From NCBI GenBank assembly GCA_048499435.1, contig JASNZW010000002.1, positions 434,001 to 498,000 of the forward strand: DNA of 64,000 bases, written 5' to 3'. Below are positions 7,422-16,086 of this stretch, piece by piece. Under the pieces are notes generated by a model. That model was given only the letters and a program-made list of their open reading frames with translations. It was not told where the DNA came from and searched no databases. The number at the start of each line of letters is the position of its first letter. Positions within the stretch are counted from its first letter, which is position 1. Source of the stretch: DAOTWC01 sp048499435 (GTDB taxonomy: Bacteria; Chloroflexota; Anaerolineae; Aggregatilineales; Phototrophicaceae). The position numbers and the translations under genes were made by a program.

Positions 7422-9449
7422 TCAGTGCTGCGCGCGCGCCTGCTGTTCTAGCTCGGTCTCAACCAATAGTATCGCGCGCGGCAGCGCCGCCAAATCTTCG
7501 ACGTTGCCGCTGTAGGCATCGTCCAGCAGCAGCGCGTTGCGGTCCCGCAGGTCGCGTTTCAGGCGCTGGTGGCGCAGGTAAAGCACATTTTCTATTATCT
7601 TGCTGCGCGCGTCTACCGTTGATTTGCCGCGCCGGAGCTGCACCGTCAGGTCTGCCCGAAGGCCGTGCCGCAGCCGGAGGCGCAGCGTGTCGAGCGCGTC
7701 GGTCATGATCTCGTCGAGCGCGGCGCGCAGGCTGTCGTCCAGCGTTGCCTGAAGGTGGTCGAACGGCTCACGCTCGTCCTGGCGCAGCGCCTCGTGGAAC
7801 GCCGCCAGCAGCGCGCGGTGGTCGCTGTGGCTGAAATCGTTCCCGTCCAGCGCGCGCAGCGGGTCGCGCTGAAGGTAAGGGTCCCCGCCGGCCAGCTCGC
7901 GCAGCTTGTGGTTGATGGCGTAGAGCGCGTCCGGGTCGTCGAACAGCGCGCGCAGCACCTCGGCCTCGCGCAGGGCGGTCTCGCCCTGTGAGCGGCGGCG
8001 CGCGCTGTCGGGGCGGGCGGGCGCGGCGGCGGGCGGCAGCTGGTCGGGCGGCTCAGGCGGCTCAGGCGGCGCGGCGTCGAAGCGGCGCGGCGGCCGGGCC
8101 TGCTGGACGCGCTGCTGTTCCGCCGCCCACGCCAGCAGGTCATGCTCGTTGACGGCCAGCGTCGTCAGCCGGCGCTCGTGCTTGAGCTTCACCAGCCGCA
8201 GCGCCAGCTTCTGCACGTTCTCGCGGCTGTACTGGTTGTTGTCGGACGCCATCAGAATCGGCAGCAGGTGGTGCGCCAGGTCCTCGACCTGCTGCGCGCC
8301 CGCGTCCGCCGGCAGCGCGGCGATCTCGGTGTCGATCACGTAGTCGGCCACCGGCACGGCGGCGTCCAGCAGCGCCTGCCAGCGCGCCGGGTCCTCGCGG
8401 ATCAGGTCGTCGGGGTCCTTGGCGCCGGGGATTTGCAGCACGCGCAGCTCGACCTTGTGCCTGCCGGCGTAGTCAGCGTGCAGCACGCCCCGCGCCACCT
8501 CCAGGCTGCGCATCGTGGCGCTCTGCCCGGCGGCGTCGGAATCGAGCGCCAGGATAATGCGGCGCGCCCAGCGCGGGGCCAGCAGCTTGAGCTGCGGCTC
8601 GGTCATGGCGGTGCCCATCTGCGCCACCACGTTGAGGAAACCGGCCTGGTGCGCCTGGATCGCGTCCATGTACCCCTCGACGATCACCGCCGTCTCGGTA
8701 TCGCGGATGGCGCGTTTGGCGGCGTCCAGGCCGAACAGTGTCTGGCTTTTGTCGAACAGCGGCGTCTGCGGCGAGTTCAGGTACTTGGGGTTGTCGTCCG
8801 GGGCCAGCGCGCGCGCCCCAAAGCCGATCACGCGCGCGCGCTCGTCACGGATGGGGATAATCAGCCGGTTGCGGAAATAATCGTAGACCCGGCCGCTGTC
8901 GCTGCGGCGCGCCAGCCCGGCCTCGATCAGCGCGTCGTCGTTATAGCCCAGCGCGCTGAGGTGGTCGCGCAGGGCGGTCCAGGCGGCGGGCGCGTAGCCG
9001 ATGCTGTAGGCGGCCAGCGTCGCGTCGCTGAAGCCGCGCTTGTGGCGGGCGTAGCTGAGCGAGGCGCTGTTTTCCAGCAGGCGCGCGTGGAAGAACTCGG
9101 CGGCGGTTTGCAGCAGGCCGCGCAGCATATCCAGGCGCGCGTCCGCCGCCTGCTGCTGCGGCGTGCGCGGGCGCGTCTCTATGCCCACCTGTGAACCCAG
9201 CTCTTGCACCGCCTCACGGAACGACCAGCCGTGCAGCTTCATCGCGAAGTTAATCACGTCGCCGCCCTCAGCGCAGGCGCCGTAGCAGCGCCAGGTTTGC
9301 GTTTCCGGGTTGACGGAGAACGAGGGGGTTTTCTCTGCGTGAAAGGGGCAGCAGGCTTTGTAGAGGCGGCCTGCCTTTTTAAGTGGGACCGTCTGCTGAA
9401 TGTAGCTGACGATATCCAGCCGGCTTTTGATGTCTTCCGCGACTGACAC
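7422..9449 (-). CDS. dnaG: DNA primase DnaG
   Basis: The primase synthesises RNA primers at the replication fork. The protein has the N-terminal CHC2 zinc finger (CCPFHAEKTPSFSV ... CYGACAEGG, about residues 33-65), the catalytic core, and a TOPRIM domain near residues 250-340 with VEGYMDA and the metal-binding LALDSDAAG. The C-terminal part would bind the DnaB helicase. I prefer the GTG at 9449: a G-rich ribosome-binding stretch (9451-9463) precedes it and a TATAAT at 9479-9484 puts the transcript start near 9472. The in-frame GTG at 9464 would then have only an 8-nt leader. It is followed by rpoD. Before the helicase insertion its upstream neighbour would have been dedA, about 110 bases away. 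Confidence 0.96.
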   Translation of the reverse strand: MSVAEDIKSRLDIVSYIQQTVPLKKAGRLYKACCPFHAEKTPSFSVNPETQTWRCYGACAEGGDVINFAMKLHGWSFREAVQELGSQVGIETRPRTPQQQAADARLDMLRGLLQTAAEFFHARLLENSASLSYARHKRGFSDATLAAYSIGYAPAAWTALRDHLSALGYNDDALIEAGLARRSDSGRVYDYFRNRLIIPIRDERARVIGFGARALAPDDNPKYLNSPQTPLFDKSQTLFGLDAAKRAIRDTETAVIVEGYMDAIQAHQAGFLNVVAQMGTAMTEPQLKLLAPRWARRIILALDSDAAGQSATMRSLEVARGVLHADYAGRHKVELRVLQIPGAKDPDDLIREDPARWQALLDAAVPVADYVIDTEIAALPADAGAQQVEDLAHHLLPILMASDNNQYSRENVQKLALRLVKLKHERRLTTLAVNEHDLLAWAAEQQRVQQARPPRRFDAAPPEPPEPPDQLPPAAAPARPDSARRRSQGETALREAEVLRALFDDPDALYAINHKLRELAGGDPYLQRDPLRALDGNDFSHSDHRALLAAFHEALRQDEREPFDHLQATLDDSLRAALDEIMTDALDTLRLRLRHGLRADLTVQLRRGKSTVDARSKIIENVLYLRHQRLKRDLRDRNALLLDDAYSGNVEDLAALPRAILLVETELEQQARAQH

Positions 9450-9478
9450 GGCCTTCCCCCCCACACGTGTGTAAGGGC

Positions 9479-9484
9479 ATTATA
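9479..9484 (-). promoter_or_regulatory. -10 element (TATAAT) of the dnaG-rpoD unit
   Basis: A perfect TATAAT on the minus strand places a transcript start near 9472. A 10-bp palindrome, CACACGTGTG (9462-9471), overlaps that start and could be an operator. Confidence 0.5.
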
Positions 9485-9562
9485 CGTATGTGCGGCGGGG
9501 CATGCAACACAAATCGCACGGCCCGCCGCATCTTCAGGCGGAATTCACGCCAGCCGCAGGGG

Positions 9563-9606
9563 TCAGGCGCGGCCTTCGTCGTGCGCGGCGGGTGTGCGGC
9601 GCAGCA
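9563..9606 (-). pseudogene. Displaced original 3' end of dedA (C-terminal codons and stop)
   Basis: Read on the minus strand in the dedA frame, the left 18-bp repeat copy continues directly into codons for AAHDEGRA and a TGA at 9563-9565. Joining the dedA body (right of 11805) to this segment through the shared repeat gives an uninterrupted ending, LLRRTPAAHDEGRA. This is therefore the probable ancestral dedA terminus, now cut off by about 2.2 kb of inserted DNA. It has no start of its own and is not expected to be translated. Confidence 0.6.
9589..9606. repeat. Left copy of 18-bp direct repeat flanking the helicase insertion
   Basis: CGGGTGTGCGGCGCAGCA occurs exactly here and again at 11788-11805. 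The two copies bound the low-GC segment with the NERD-helicase gene. Confidence 0.8.
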
Positions 9607-11787
9607 ACACCTTGTCTTAATGCAATATACTCGCCACTGATTGTAATATGTATTTCATAGTCATGAATCAAAAATCGGTCTGTTTAGTTAGGGTAAAGCC
9701 ATGCCGACATACGGTGAGAAGCTTGTAGGGAAACTGTTGGATTCTCTACCCAGGAACAAATATCACATTATTGCTGAACCAACTATTCCAACTGAGGATT
9801 CAGCTTATCGTAAGCCAGATTTTGTGGTCATCAGCGCATTATTGGGTGTAATTGTGGTTGAGGTAAAAGATTGGGTAACGGTCAAGAGAGCTACCCAGCG
9901 CGAAACACACGTCATTGAGCGCAATGGTAAAGAAAGGACAGACTCCAATCCACTCTATGTCGCAGAGCAGTATGCACAGAACCTCGCCCTGCGGCTTGAA
10001 TCGGAGCCGCGTTTAGTTGACCTGCATCGAAAGAGGAAAAGACTAAAGTTCCCATGGGAACATGTAGTGATATTCCCCAATCTGGACTTCAATGATATTC
10101 GCCAGGTGGTCGAAGGGGGAGTCTGGGAGCAGGGACGTGTTATCACCAGATCACAGTTAACCTCATCTGAGAATCTGGAAAAAGCGTTTAGCAACATACC
10201 TTTTCACTGGAAACTTCCACGGTCGCTAAAAAGCTCTGATCTCGACTTGATCCGGGCAACGGTTGATCCTGAGATTATCATCCCCGACAAAGAGGATCCA
10301 GAGCATCAGGCTGTCGGTGTCGAAACGATGCGCCAGACATACATGATACGCGAACCACTCAGGCTGCCGATGGCTGACCTGCTTACAGACGAAGCAACCA
10401 AAGTGGCTGAGGCTGAAAATTTCACGGTGCGTCTCGTTCGGGGAGTAGCTGGCAGCGGCAAGACGCTGGTGCTGGCGCGTCGTGCACAGTATCTAGCGCA
10501 ACATTATCCGAAATCGCGTATCCTTGTAATGGCCTTCAACAAAGATCTGATTGGTGATATTAAATCGCGTATACCGACGACAACCGGTGTTGAGATCAAT
10601 AACTTTCACCAGGTATGCTATCAGATCATCAGGCGGCGGTTGCGCAACAGAACGATTCACAGCATTAGTGACTGGGTCGGGGATGCAGCCTCTAATCTCA
10701 TAAAAACTGGTGGGTTCGACGCGGACTTTGTGGCACAGGAAATTGAATGGCGTAAGGAACTGGAAATCTACGACTCCGATGTATATCTCGAGGCGCCGAG
10801 AGAAGGACGTGGCCGAGCGCTCAACCGAGATAAGCGAAACTTTATCAACAAAGTCTTCGACAGTTATATGACTTATCATCGCGAGCGAGAGATTGTAGAC
10901 TGGGCTGATGTACCTCACATGGCGCTGAGCGAACTCCTGCAGGGACATCCAATGCGCCACACCTACGACGTGATTCTAATTGACGAGGCGCAGGATTTTG
11001 CACCATCCTGGATCAAGGTGGTGAAACGCCTCTTAAAACCTACTGGTGAGTTGTTCATGTGCGATGATCCAGCGCAATGCCTGTTCCGCGCCTTCTCCTG
11101 GCGACAGAAAGGTGTCGAAGTGGTGGGGCGAACTCGCATTCTACGTGTACCTTTCCGCTGTACAAAAGAGATCACGTTGGCAGCACATAGTCTTCTTTCT
11201 GGTGATGGAGCATCAGAAGAACTTGTCCAACCCGACCTGGAAGCATACGAGCTTGCCAGTGGTGACAAACCAACTATCATCAACTGCCGTGATCTGAATC
11301 AGGAGATCAAACTGATTGAACAGATCGCACTATCGTTCACAGGGAGTGATATACCCAGTAACCAGGTCGCTATACTGTGCCACAATCGGCACTTTGTCCG
11401 ACACTGGGCGCACCTGCGCAACCAGGGTTTCTATGTTGAGACTTTCAACAAAATGAAAGGTCTCGAATTTCGTGCCGTGTTAATCCCACATCTGCACACC
11501 GCATTTGACTCCCCTGGCACGAAAGATGACGCTTTTGTTGCAGAGATGCGCCGCAAGATATTCACTGCGATGACGCGCGCACGTGAGATACTGATGCTAT
11601 CGTATCATGGTAACTTCCCGCCCGAATTCGCTTCAATTGAACTGCACGTTCAGCGGCAAAACGGTGAGTTTTTCGAGCAGAACACGCAGAACACTATGAG
11701 ATAGTAAGCAGGTTCTTCCCCGGTTTTCTAAAAACTGGAGAGGATGTGACTCTGACTATTATACGCCACTCTCCTCATTTGCGGAGA
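9607..11787. mobile_element. Low-GC insertion carrying one NERD-helicase gene
   Basis: The 2.18-kb segment is visibly richer in A+T than both flanks and sits between two copies of an 18-bp direct repeat. The right copy lies inside dedA and the left copy is followed by the old dedA end, so the segment looks inserted. It carries one gene, in opposite orientation to the surrounding glyQS-dedA-dnaG-rpoD series. No transposase, integrase or terminal inverted repeats were found, so how it moved is unknown; it may be cargo mobilised in trans. Confidence 0.55.
9701..11704 (+). CDS. NERD nuclease-domain / UvrD-type superfamily 1 helicase fusion
   Basis: The 667-residue protein starts with a NERD (nuclease-related) domain whose PD-(D/E)xK-like residues are visible at D40 and E54-x-K56 (KPDFVVISALLG, VVEVKDW). 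A superfamily 1A helicase follows, with Walker A GVAGSGKT near residues 248-255, Walker B LIDEAQDF near 425-432, an arginine-bearing VPFRCTKEI, GLEFRAVLIP, and motif VI AMTRARE near 623. All motifs look intact, so it should be an ATP-dependent DNA or RNA translocase coupled to a nuclease. Nuclease-helicase fusions of this general type occur in phage-defence loci (Nhi is one known example); a defence role is inference. Base composition and codon use differ strongly from the neighbours, and it lies in a probable insertion. The ATG at 9701 has only a weak GGGTAAAG upstream. Confidence 0.88.
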   Translation: MPTYGEKLVGKLLDSLPRNKYHIIAEPTIPTEDSAYRKPDFVVISALLGVIVVEVKDWVTVKRATQRETHVIERNGKERTDSNPLYVAEQYAQNLALRLESEPRLVDLHRKRKRLKFPWEHVVIFPNLDFNDIRQVVEGGVWEQGRVITRSQLTSSENLEKAFSNIPFHWKLPRSLKSSDLDLIRATVDPEIIIPDKEDPEHQAVGVETMRQTYMIREPLRLPMADLLTDEATKVAEAENFTVRLVRGVAGSGKTLVLARRAQYLAQHYPKSRILVMAFNKDLIGDIKSRIPTTTGVEINNFHQVCYQIIRRRLRNRTIHSISDWVGDAASNLIKTGGFDADFVAQEIEWRKELEIYDSDVYLEAPREGRGRALNRDKRNFINKVFDSYMTYHREREIVDWADVPHMALSELLQGHPMRHTYDVILIDEAQDFAPSWIKVVKRLLKPTGELFMCDDPAQCLFRAFSWRQKGVEVVGRTRILRVPFRCTKEITLAAHSLLSGDGASEELVQPDLEAYELASGDKPTIINCRDLNQEIKLIEQIALSFTGSDIPSNQVAILCHNRHFVRHWAHLRNQGFYVETFNKMKGLEFRAVLIPHLHTAFDSPGTKDDAFVAEMRRKIFTAMTRAREILMLSYHGNFPPEFASIELHVQRQNGEFFEQNTQNTMR

Positions 11788-12418
11788 CGGGTGTGCGGCG
11801 CAGCAGGCGGTTAAAGGCGGCGCGCAGCGCGGCGCGGTTTTCCGGCTCGCGCAGCAGATGCAGCGCCGCCGGGGCGACTGACAGCAGGACGATGAGGATC
11901 ACAATCGGCAGCAGGTAGCGGTCAATGTCGGGGATCGCGCTGCCCAGGAAATAGCCGGCCAGTGTGACGCCGACGGCCCACAGCAGGCCGCCGACCAGGT
12001 TGAAGGCCAGGAAGCGCGGGTAATGCATCGTGCCGATGCCCGCGACGATTGGCGCGAAGGTCCGCACGATTGGGATAAAGCGCGCCAGCACGATCGCCTT
12101 GCCGCCGTGCTTCTCGTAGAAAGCCTGCGCGCGCAGGATGTTCTTTTTGTCGAACAGCAGCGAGTTCTCGCGCTGGAACAGCTTCACGCCCACGCGCCGC
12201 CCGAAAGCGTAGCCGACGCTGTCGCCGATGACCGCCGCCAGGAAGAAGCCGACCAGCAGCACCGGCAGCGAGAACACCGGCGGGTTGAGCGAGGCGAGGA
12301 AGCCCGCTGTGAACAGCAGGCTGTCGCCGGGCAGGAAAAACCCGATCAGCAGGCCAGACTCTGCGAAGATGATGGCGAATATACCCACGTAGCCAACAGT
12401 TCTGATGAACTCTTCCAC
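11759..12418 (-). CDS. DedA family membrane protein, C-terminus replaced by insertion
   Basis: DedA/VTT-domain proteins are integral membrane proteins linked to polyprenyl-phosphate or phospholipid flipping and membrane homeostasis. The 219-residue sequence has four to five hydrophobic segments and the family blocks GFFLPGDSLLFTAGFLAS near residues 26-43 and VLARFIPIVRTFAPIVAGIGTM (in two parts) near 110-131. The last residues, VSANEESGV, come from DNA inside the probable insertion; the ancestral tail is still readable at 9563-9588. The tail is hydrophilic and outside the conserved domain, so function is probably kept. It lies 98 bases downstream of glyQS on the same strand. Confidence 0.9.
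   Translation of the reverse strand: MEEFIRTVGYVGIFAIIFAESGLLIGFFLPGDSLLFTAGFLASLNPPVFSLPVLLVGFFLAAVIGDSVGYAFGRRVGVKLFQRENSLLFDKKNILRAQAFYEKHGGKAIVLARFIPIVRTFAPIVAGIGTMHYPRFLAFNLVGGLLWAVGVTLAGYFLGSAIPDIDRYLLPIVILIVLLSVAPAALHLLREPENRAALRAAFNRLLRRTPVSANEESGV
11788..11805. repeat. Right copy of 18-bp direct repeat, inside dedA
   Basis: This is an exact copy of 9589-9606. It encodes the LLRRTP segment of DedA and marks the right boundary of the insertion. Confidence 0.8.
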
Positions 12419-12516
12419 CGCCGGATGCCTTTGTCCAAACAGCGCAAAACGCGCTGTGCCAGTGAAATTAAAGCACAGCGCGCCTTGCAGATGAATAGCG
12501 GAAACGCGGGCGGGGC

Positions 12517-15510
12517 CTAAAATCCGCTGAGCTGGCTGAGGTCGGCGCGGCCCTGCTGCATGGCGCTGATGGCTTGCAGCAGCGCCAGCCGGCTGCGGCG
12601 CAGCGCGGCGTCCTCCGCGTTAACCAGCACGTGGTCGAAGAAGTCGGTGACAGCGGGCAGCATGGGCGCGAAGGCGCTCAGGAAGGCGTCCACGTTGCCG
12701 CCGTCCGCGAGCTGGGCGGCGGCCCGCTGGTAAGCGGCGTAGAGCGCCTGTTCCTGCGGCTCGGCCAGCAGCGCCGCGTCCAGCGCATGGCGCTCGCTCT
12801 CGCCGCGCGTGATGCGCACGCAGCGGGCGAAGCCGTCCAGCAGCGGCGTCCAATCGGCGCGGCGCGTCCAGGCGGCGAGCTGCTGCACGCCCGTCAGCGC
12901 CCGGTGCGGGTTGGCGCTCTGCGCGGCCAGCACCGCCGCGATCACGTCGCGCGGCCAGTCGCCTTCCTCCAGCCAGGCGCGCAGCCGCCCGCCGATGAAG
13001 TCCACCACCTGGGCGCGCGTCTCCGGCGCGACGGCGACCGGCTGCCCCGCCGCCGCCAGCTCAACAGCGGCGTGCAGGTCGAGGTCAATCTGGCGCGCGG
13101 CGAGGATCTGCACGATGCCGTGCGCGGCGCGGCGCAGGCCGTAGGGGTCGGCGGTGGCGCGCGGCGCTAAACCGGCGGCGAACAGGCCGGTCAGGCTGTC
13201 CAGCCGGTCCGCCAGGGCGATCAGCGCCCCGGCGGCGCTGGCGGGCAGCAGATCGTCAGCGCCGCGCGGCAGCCAGTGTTCAAAGATCGCGTCGGCCACT
13301 TCCGGCGGGCAGTCGCTGCGCAGCGCGTACTCGCGGCCCATCGTGCCCTGCAGCGCGGTCATCTCGACGACCATGTGCGTCGCCAGGTCCGCTTTGGCGA
13401 GGTGGGCGGCGCGCTGCGCCACCGCGACCGCCGCCGTGTCCAGGCGCAGCAGGTCGCCCAGCGGGCTGACCAGGCGGGCGACGCGCTCGTTCTTGTCCAG
13501 CATCGAGCCGAGCTTTTCCTGAAAGGTGAGCGTCGCCAGCCGCGGCAGGTAGTCGGCCAGCGGCTGCTTGATGTCCTCGCGGAAGAAGTAGCTGGCGTCA
13601 GCGAAGCGGGCGCGCAGCACGTGCTCGTTGCCGGCAATCACGTTGTCCAGGTGCGCGCTGTCGCCGCTGCGCACAGCGATGAAGTACGGCATAAGCTGGC
13701 CCTGGGCGTCCTCGACGGCGAAATAGCGCTGGTGCTTGCGCATCACCGTGATGAGCACGTCGCGCGGCAGCGCCAGATAGCTCTCGGCGAACGCCCCGCG
13801 CAGCGCCGTCGGTGCCTCGACCAGGTTCGTCACCTCGTCGAGCAGGCCGGGGTCGTCGGGGACGCGCCCGCCGACCGCCGCCGCCAGCGGCGCGATCTGC
13901 GCGGCGATCGCCTGCCGGCGGGCCGCCATGTCCAGCACAATGCCCTGCGCGGCCAACTGGCGGAAGTAATCGTCCGGGCTGGCGACCGGCAGCTCTGGCG
14001 AGCCGTAAGGGCGCAGGCCGCGCGTGACGCTGCCGCTGGCGGTGTCGGCGTATGCGAAGGGGATAACCACGTCGCCAAACAGCGCCAGCAGCCAGCGTAT
14101 CGGGCGCGCGAAGGCCGCGCCGCTGGCGTTCCAGCGCATAGTCTTGCCGAAGCTGAGGCCGGCGATCAGGCTGGGGAACGCCTCAGCCAGCGCCTCGGTC
14201 GCCGGGCGGCCCGGCGTGCGCACCAGCGCCGTGACGTACTGGCCGCCGTCAAGCTCGGCCACCTGTAAATCCTCAACGCGCACGCCGCGCCCGCGCGCGA
14301 AACCCTCGGCGGCTTTGGTGGGCTGGCCGGCGGCGTCGAAGGCGCGCGCGGCTGGCGGCCCCTTCTCGACCTGCTCCAGGTCGGGCTGGCGCGGGGCGAC
14401 CTGGCGCGCATGAACGACCAGGCGGCGCGGCGTGGCGTAAACGCTGACGCCCGCGTGCGCCAGGCGCGCGTCGGCGAACAGCCTGGGCGCGGCGGCCGCA
14501 AGCTGCGCCAGCGCCGCGCTGACATCGGCGGCGGGCAGTTCCTCCACGCCGATTTCCAGCAGCACGTCGGCGGCGGCGGCGGGCGGCGGCGGCAGCGGCG
14601 CGACGGCCTGGGCGGGCGGGGCGTCCCACAGCGCGTTGTGGATGGGGTGGCCAAGTGCCGCGCGCTGCGTGGCGAACGCCTGGGCGACGCTGCGCGTCAT
14701 GTCGCGCATTCGGCGGAAGTAGCCGGCGCGCTCGGTCACGCCGATCGCGCCGCGCGTGTCCAGCACGTTGAACAGGTGGCTGCACTTGAGCACGTAGTCG
14801 TAAGCCGGCATGATAGCCCCCGCCGCAAGGGCGCGGCGGCTCTCCGCTTCATAGACGTCGTAAGTCTGGCGCAGGCCGTCCACGTCGGCCAGCTCGAAGT
14901 AATAGCGGCAGTGTTCGATCTCACTCTGGCGGAACACGTCGCCGTAGCTCAGGCTGCCCAGCCAGTCAATGTCCCAGACGGCATCCTTGCCTTGCAGCGC
15001 CAGCGCGATGCGCTCCAGGCCGTAGGTGATCTCGACCGAGACCGGGTTCAGCTCCAGGCCGCCGGCCTGCTGGAAATAGGTGAACTGCGTGATCTCCTGG
15101 CCGTTGAGCCACACTTCCCAGCCCAGGCCCCACGCGCCCAGCGCCGGGCTTTCCCAGTTATCCTCCACAAAACGGATGTCCTGCTCGCGCGGGTTGAGGC
15201 CCAGCGCCTCCAGCGAGCGCAGATACAGCTCCTGCGGGTTGCCGGGGTCCGGCTTGAGGATCACCTGGTACTGGAAGTAATACTGCATCCGGTTGGGGTT
15301 TTCAGCGTAGCGCCCGTCGTCGGGGCGCACGCTCGGCTCGACATAGGCCACGCGCCAGGGTTCTGGCCCCAGCACGCGCAGCAGCGTAGCCGGGTTGCCC
15401 GTGCCCGCGCCCACCTGGACGTTGTACGGGTTCCACAGGACGCAGCCCTGCTGCGCCCAAAATTCGTGCAGCCTGAGGATTACCTGCTGGAAATTGAGTG
15501 GTTGTGCCAT
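12517..15510 (-). CDS. glyQS: Glycyl-tRNA synthetase, fused alpha and beta subunits
   Basis: The enzyme charges tRNA-Gly. In most bacteria with the alpha2beta2 type, GlyQ and GlyS are separate chains; here one 997-residue chain holds both. The alpha part covers about residues 1-290 (FQQVILRLHEFWAQQGC, YQVILKPDPGNPQELYL, ELNPVSVEITYGLERIAL). A Pro/Ala-rich linker follows (PPPPAAAAD region), then the beta part (LLEIGVEELPA onward; FGKTMRW; LPRDVLITVMRKHQRYF; the HD-like core and C-terminal anticodon-binding helices). I chose the ATG at 15510, preceded by GGAAC; an in-frame GTG lies four codons upstream. A perfect TATAAT at 15548-15553 gives a leader of about 30 nt, with no room for a T-box. Fused glyQS is known in chlamydiae and some other phyla. 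Confidence 0.96.
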   Translation of the reverse strand: MAQPLNFQQVILRLHEFWAQQGCVLWNPYNVQVGAGTGNPATLLRVLGPEPWRVAYVEPSVRPDDGRYAENPNRMQYYFQYQVILKPDPGNPQELYLRSLEALGLNPREQDIRFVEDNWESPALGAWGLGWEVWLNGQEITQFTYFQQAGGLELNPVSVEITYGLERIALALQGKDAVWDIDWLGSLSYGDVFRQSEIEHCRYYFELADVDGLRQTYDVYEAESRRALAAGAIMPAYDYVLKCSHLFNVLDTRGAIGVTERAGYFRRMRDMTRSVAQAFATQRAALGHPIHNALWDAPPAQAVAPLPPPPAAAADVLLEIGVEELPAADVSAALAQLAAAAPRLFADARLAHAGVSVYATPRRLVVHARQVAPRQPDLEQVEKGPPAARAFDAAGQPTKAAEGFARGRGVRVEDLQVAELDGGQYVTALVRTPGRPATEALAEAFPSLIAGLSFGKTMRWNASGAAFARPIRWLLALFGDVVIPFAYADTASGSVTRGLRPYGSPELPVASPDDYFRQLAAQGIVLDMAARRQAIAAQIAPLAAAVGGRVPDDPGLLDEVTNLVEAPTALRGAFAESYLALPRDVLITVMRKHQRYFAVEDAQGQLMPYFIAVRSGDSAHLDNVIAGNEHVLRARFADASYFFREDIKQPLADYLPRLATLTFQEKLGSMLDKNERVARLVSPLGDLLRLDTAAVAVAQRAAHLAKADLATHMVVEMTALQGTMGREYALRSDCPPEVADAIFEHWLPRGADDLLPASAAGALIALADRLDSLTGLFAAGLAPRATADPYGLRRAAHGIVQILAARQIDLDLHAAVELAAAGQPVAVAPETRAQVVDFIGGRLRAWLEEGDWPRDVIAAVLAAQSANPHRALTGVQQLAAWTRRADWTPLLDGFARCVRITRGESERHALDAALLAEPQEQALYAAYQRAAAQLADGGNVDAFLSAFAPMLPAVTDFFDHVLVNAEDAALRRSRLALLQAISAMQQGRADLSQLSGF

Positions 15511-15547
15511 GAGTTGTTCCACGCGCTGTGCGGCTAAGACGGGGTGT

Positions 15548-15553
15548 ATTATA
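15548..15553 (-). promoter_or_regulatory. -10 element (TATAAT) for glyQS
   Basis: A perfect minus-strand TATAAT in the 69-base gap after the Nudix gene would start the transcript near 15541. Confidence 0.5.
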
Positions 15554-15579
15554 CAGGGCGGGGGCAGATTATCGAGTCG

Positions 15580-16086
15580 CTACAGCTCGCCGCGCTGCCA
15601 GCGCGCCACAATGGCCGTAGAGGGCAAAAAGGCGACTTTCGGCACGGCGTCGGCGCGGAACCAGGCCGCGGCGGCGGCGTCGTCGGCGGCGCACAGCGTC
15701 CCGCCGGTGACGCTGGCGCGGTAGACGATCACGATGTCGGCCATGCCGCTGTCGCCCGACGTGTGAAACACGTCCAGCAGGCCGTCAATGTGAACTGTGA
15801 GGCCGGTTTCCTCCAGCGCTTCGCGCGCGGCGGCGGCGCGCGGGTCTTCGCCGGCGTCCACAAAGCCGGCGGGCAGCGCCCAGGCCCCCTGGAACGGGTC
15901 GTTGGCGCGGCGCACCAGCAGCACGCGCGCGTCCGCGCAGATGAAAACGGCGGCGGCCACTTTAGGGTCGAAGTAGACGGTGTAGTCGCAGGCGGGGCAC
16001 ACCGGGCGCAGCGCGCCGCTGCGCGGCTGCGTGCCCAGCCGCGCGCCGCAGCGCGGGCAGAAGACGGCCGCCGCGCGCTGGCTCAC
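15580..16086 (-). CDS. Nudix hydrolase with N-terminal zinc ribbon
   Basis: The 168-residue protein has a zinc ribbon (C10, C13, C30, C33) and then a perfect Nudix box from G74 to L96: E80, R88, E89, E92, E93 and G95 match GX5EX7REUXEEXGU. This layout is that of NADH-pyrophosphatase-related and other small Nudix proteins that hydrolyse nucleoside diphosphate derivatives with magnesium. The substrate is not decided. It overlaps the end of the anti-sigma gene by 4 bases, so translation is probably coupled and it belongs to the sigma/anti-sigma operon. Confidence 0.92.
   Translation of the reverse strand: MSQRAAAVFCPRCGARLGTQPRSGALRPVCPACDYTVYFDPKVAAAVFICADARVLLVRRANDPFQGAWALPAGFVDAGEDPRAAAAREALEETGLTVHIDGLLDVFHTSGDSGMADIVIVYRASVTGGTLCAADDAAAAAWFRADAVPKVAFLPSTAIVARWQRGEL

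Noticed and set aside
9462..9471. CACACGTGTG palindrome as a strong regulatory finding
   Set aside because: It overlaps the probable dnaG transcript start, but a 10-bp palindrome alone is weak evidence and there is no second copy nearby.
9701..11704. Transposon or insertion-sequence gene
   Set aside because: The protein is a NERD-helicase fusion. It has no transposase motif, and no terminal inverted repeats flank it.
15511..15579. T-box leader for glyQS
   Set aside because: The distance from the TATAAT to the start codon is only about 30 bases and no T-box sequence is present.
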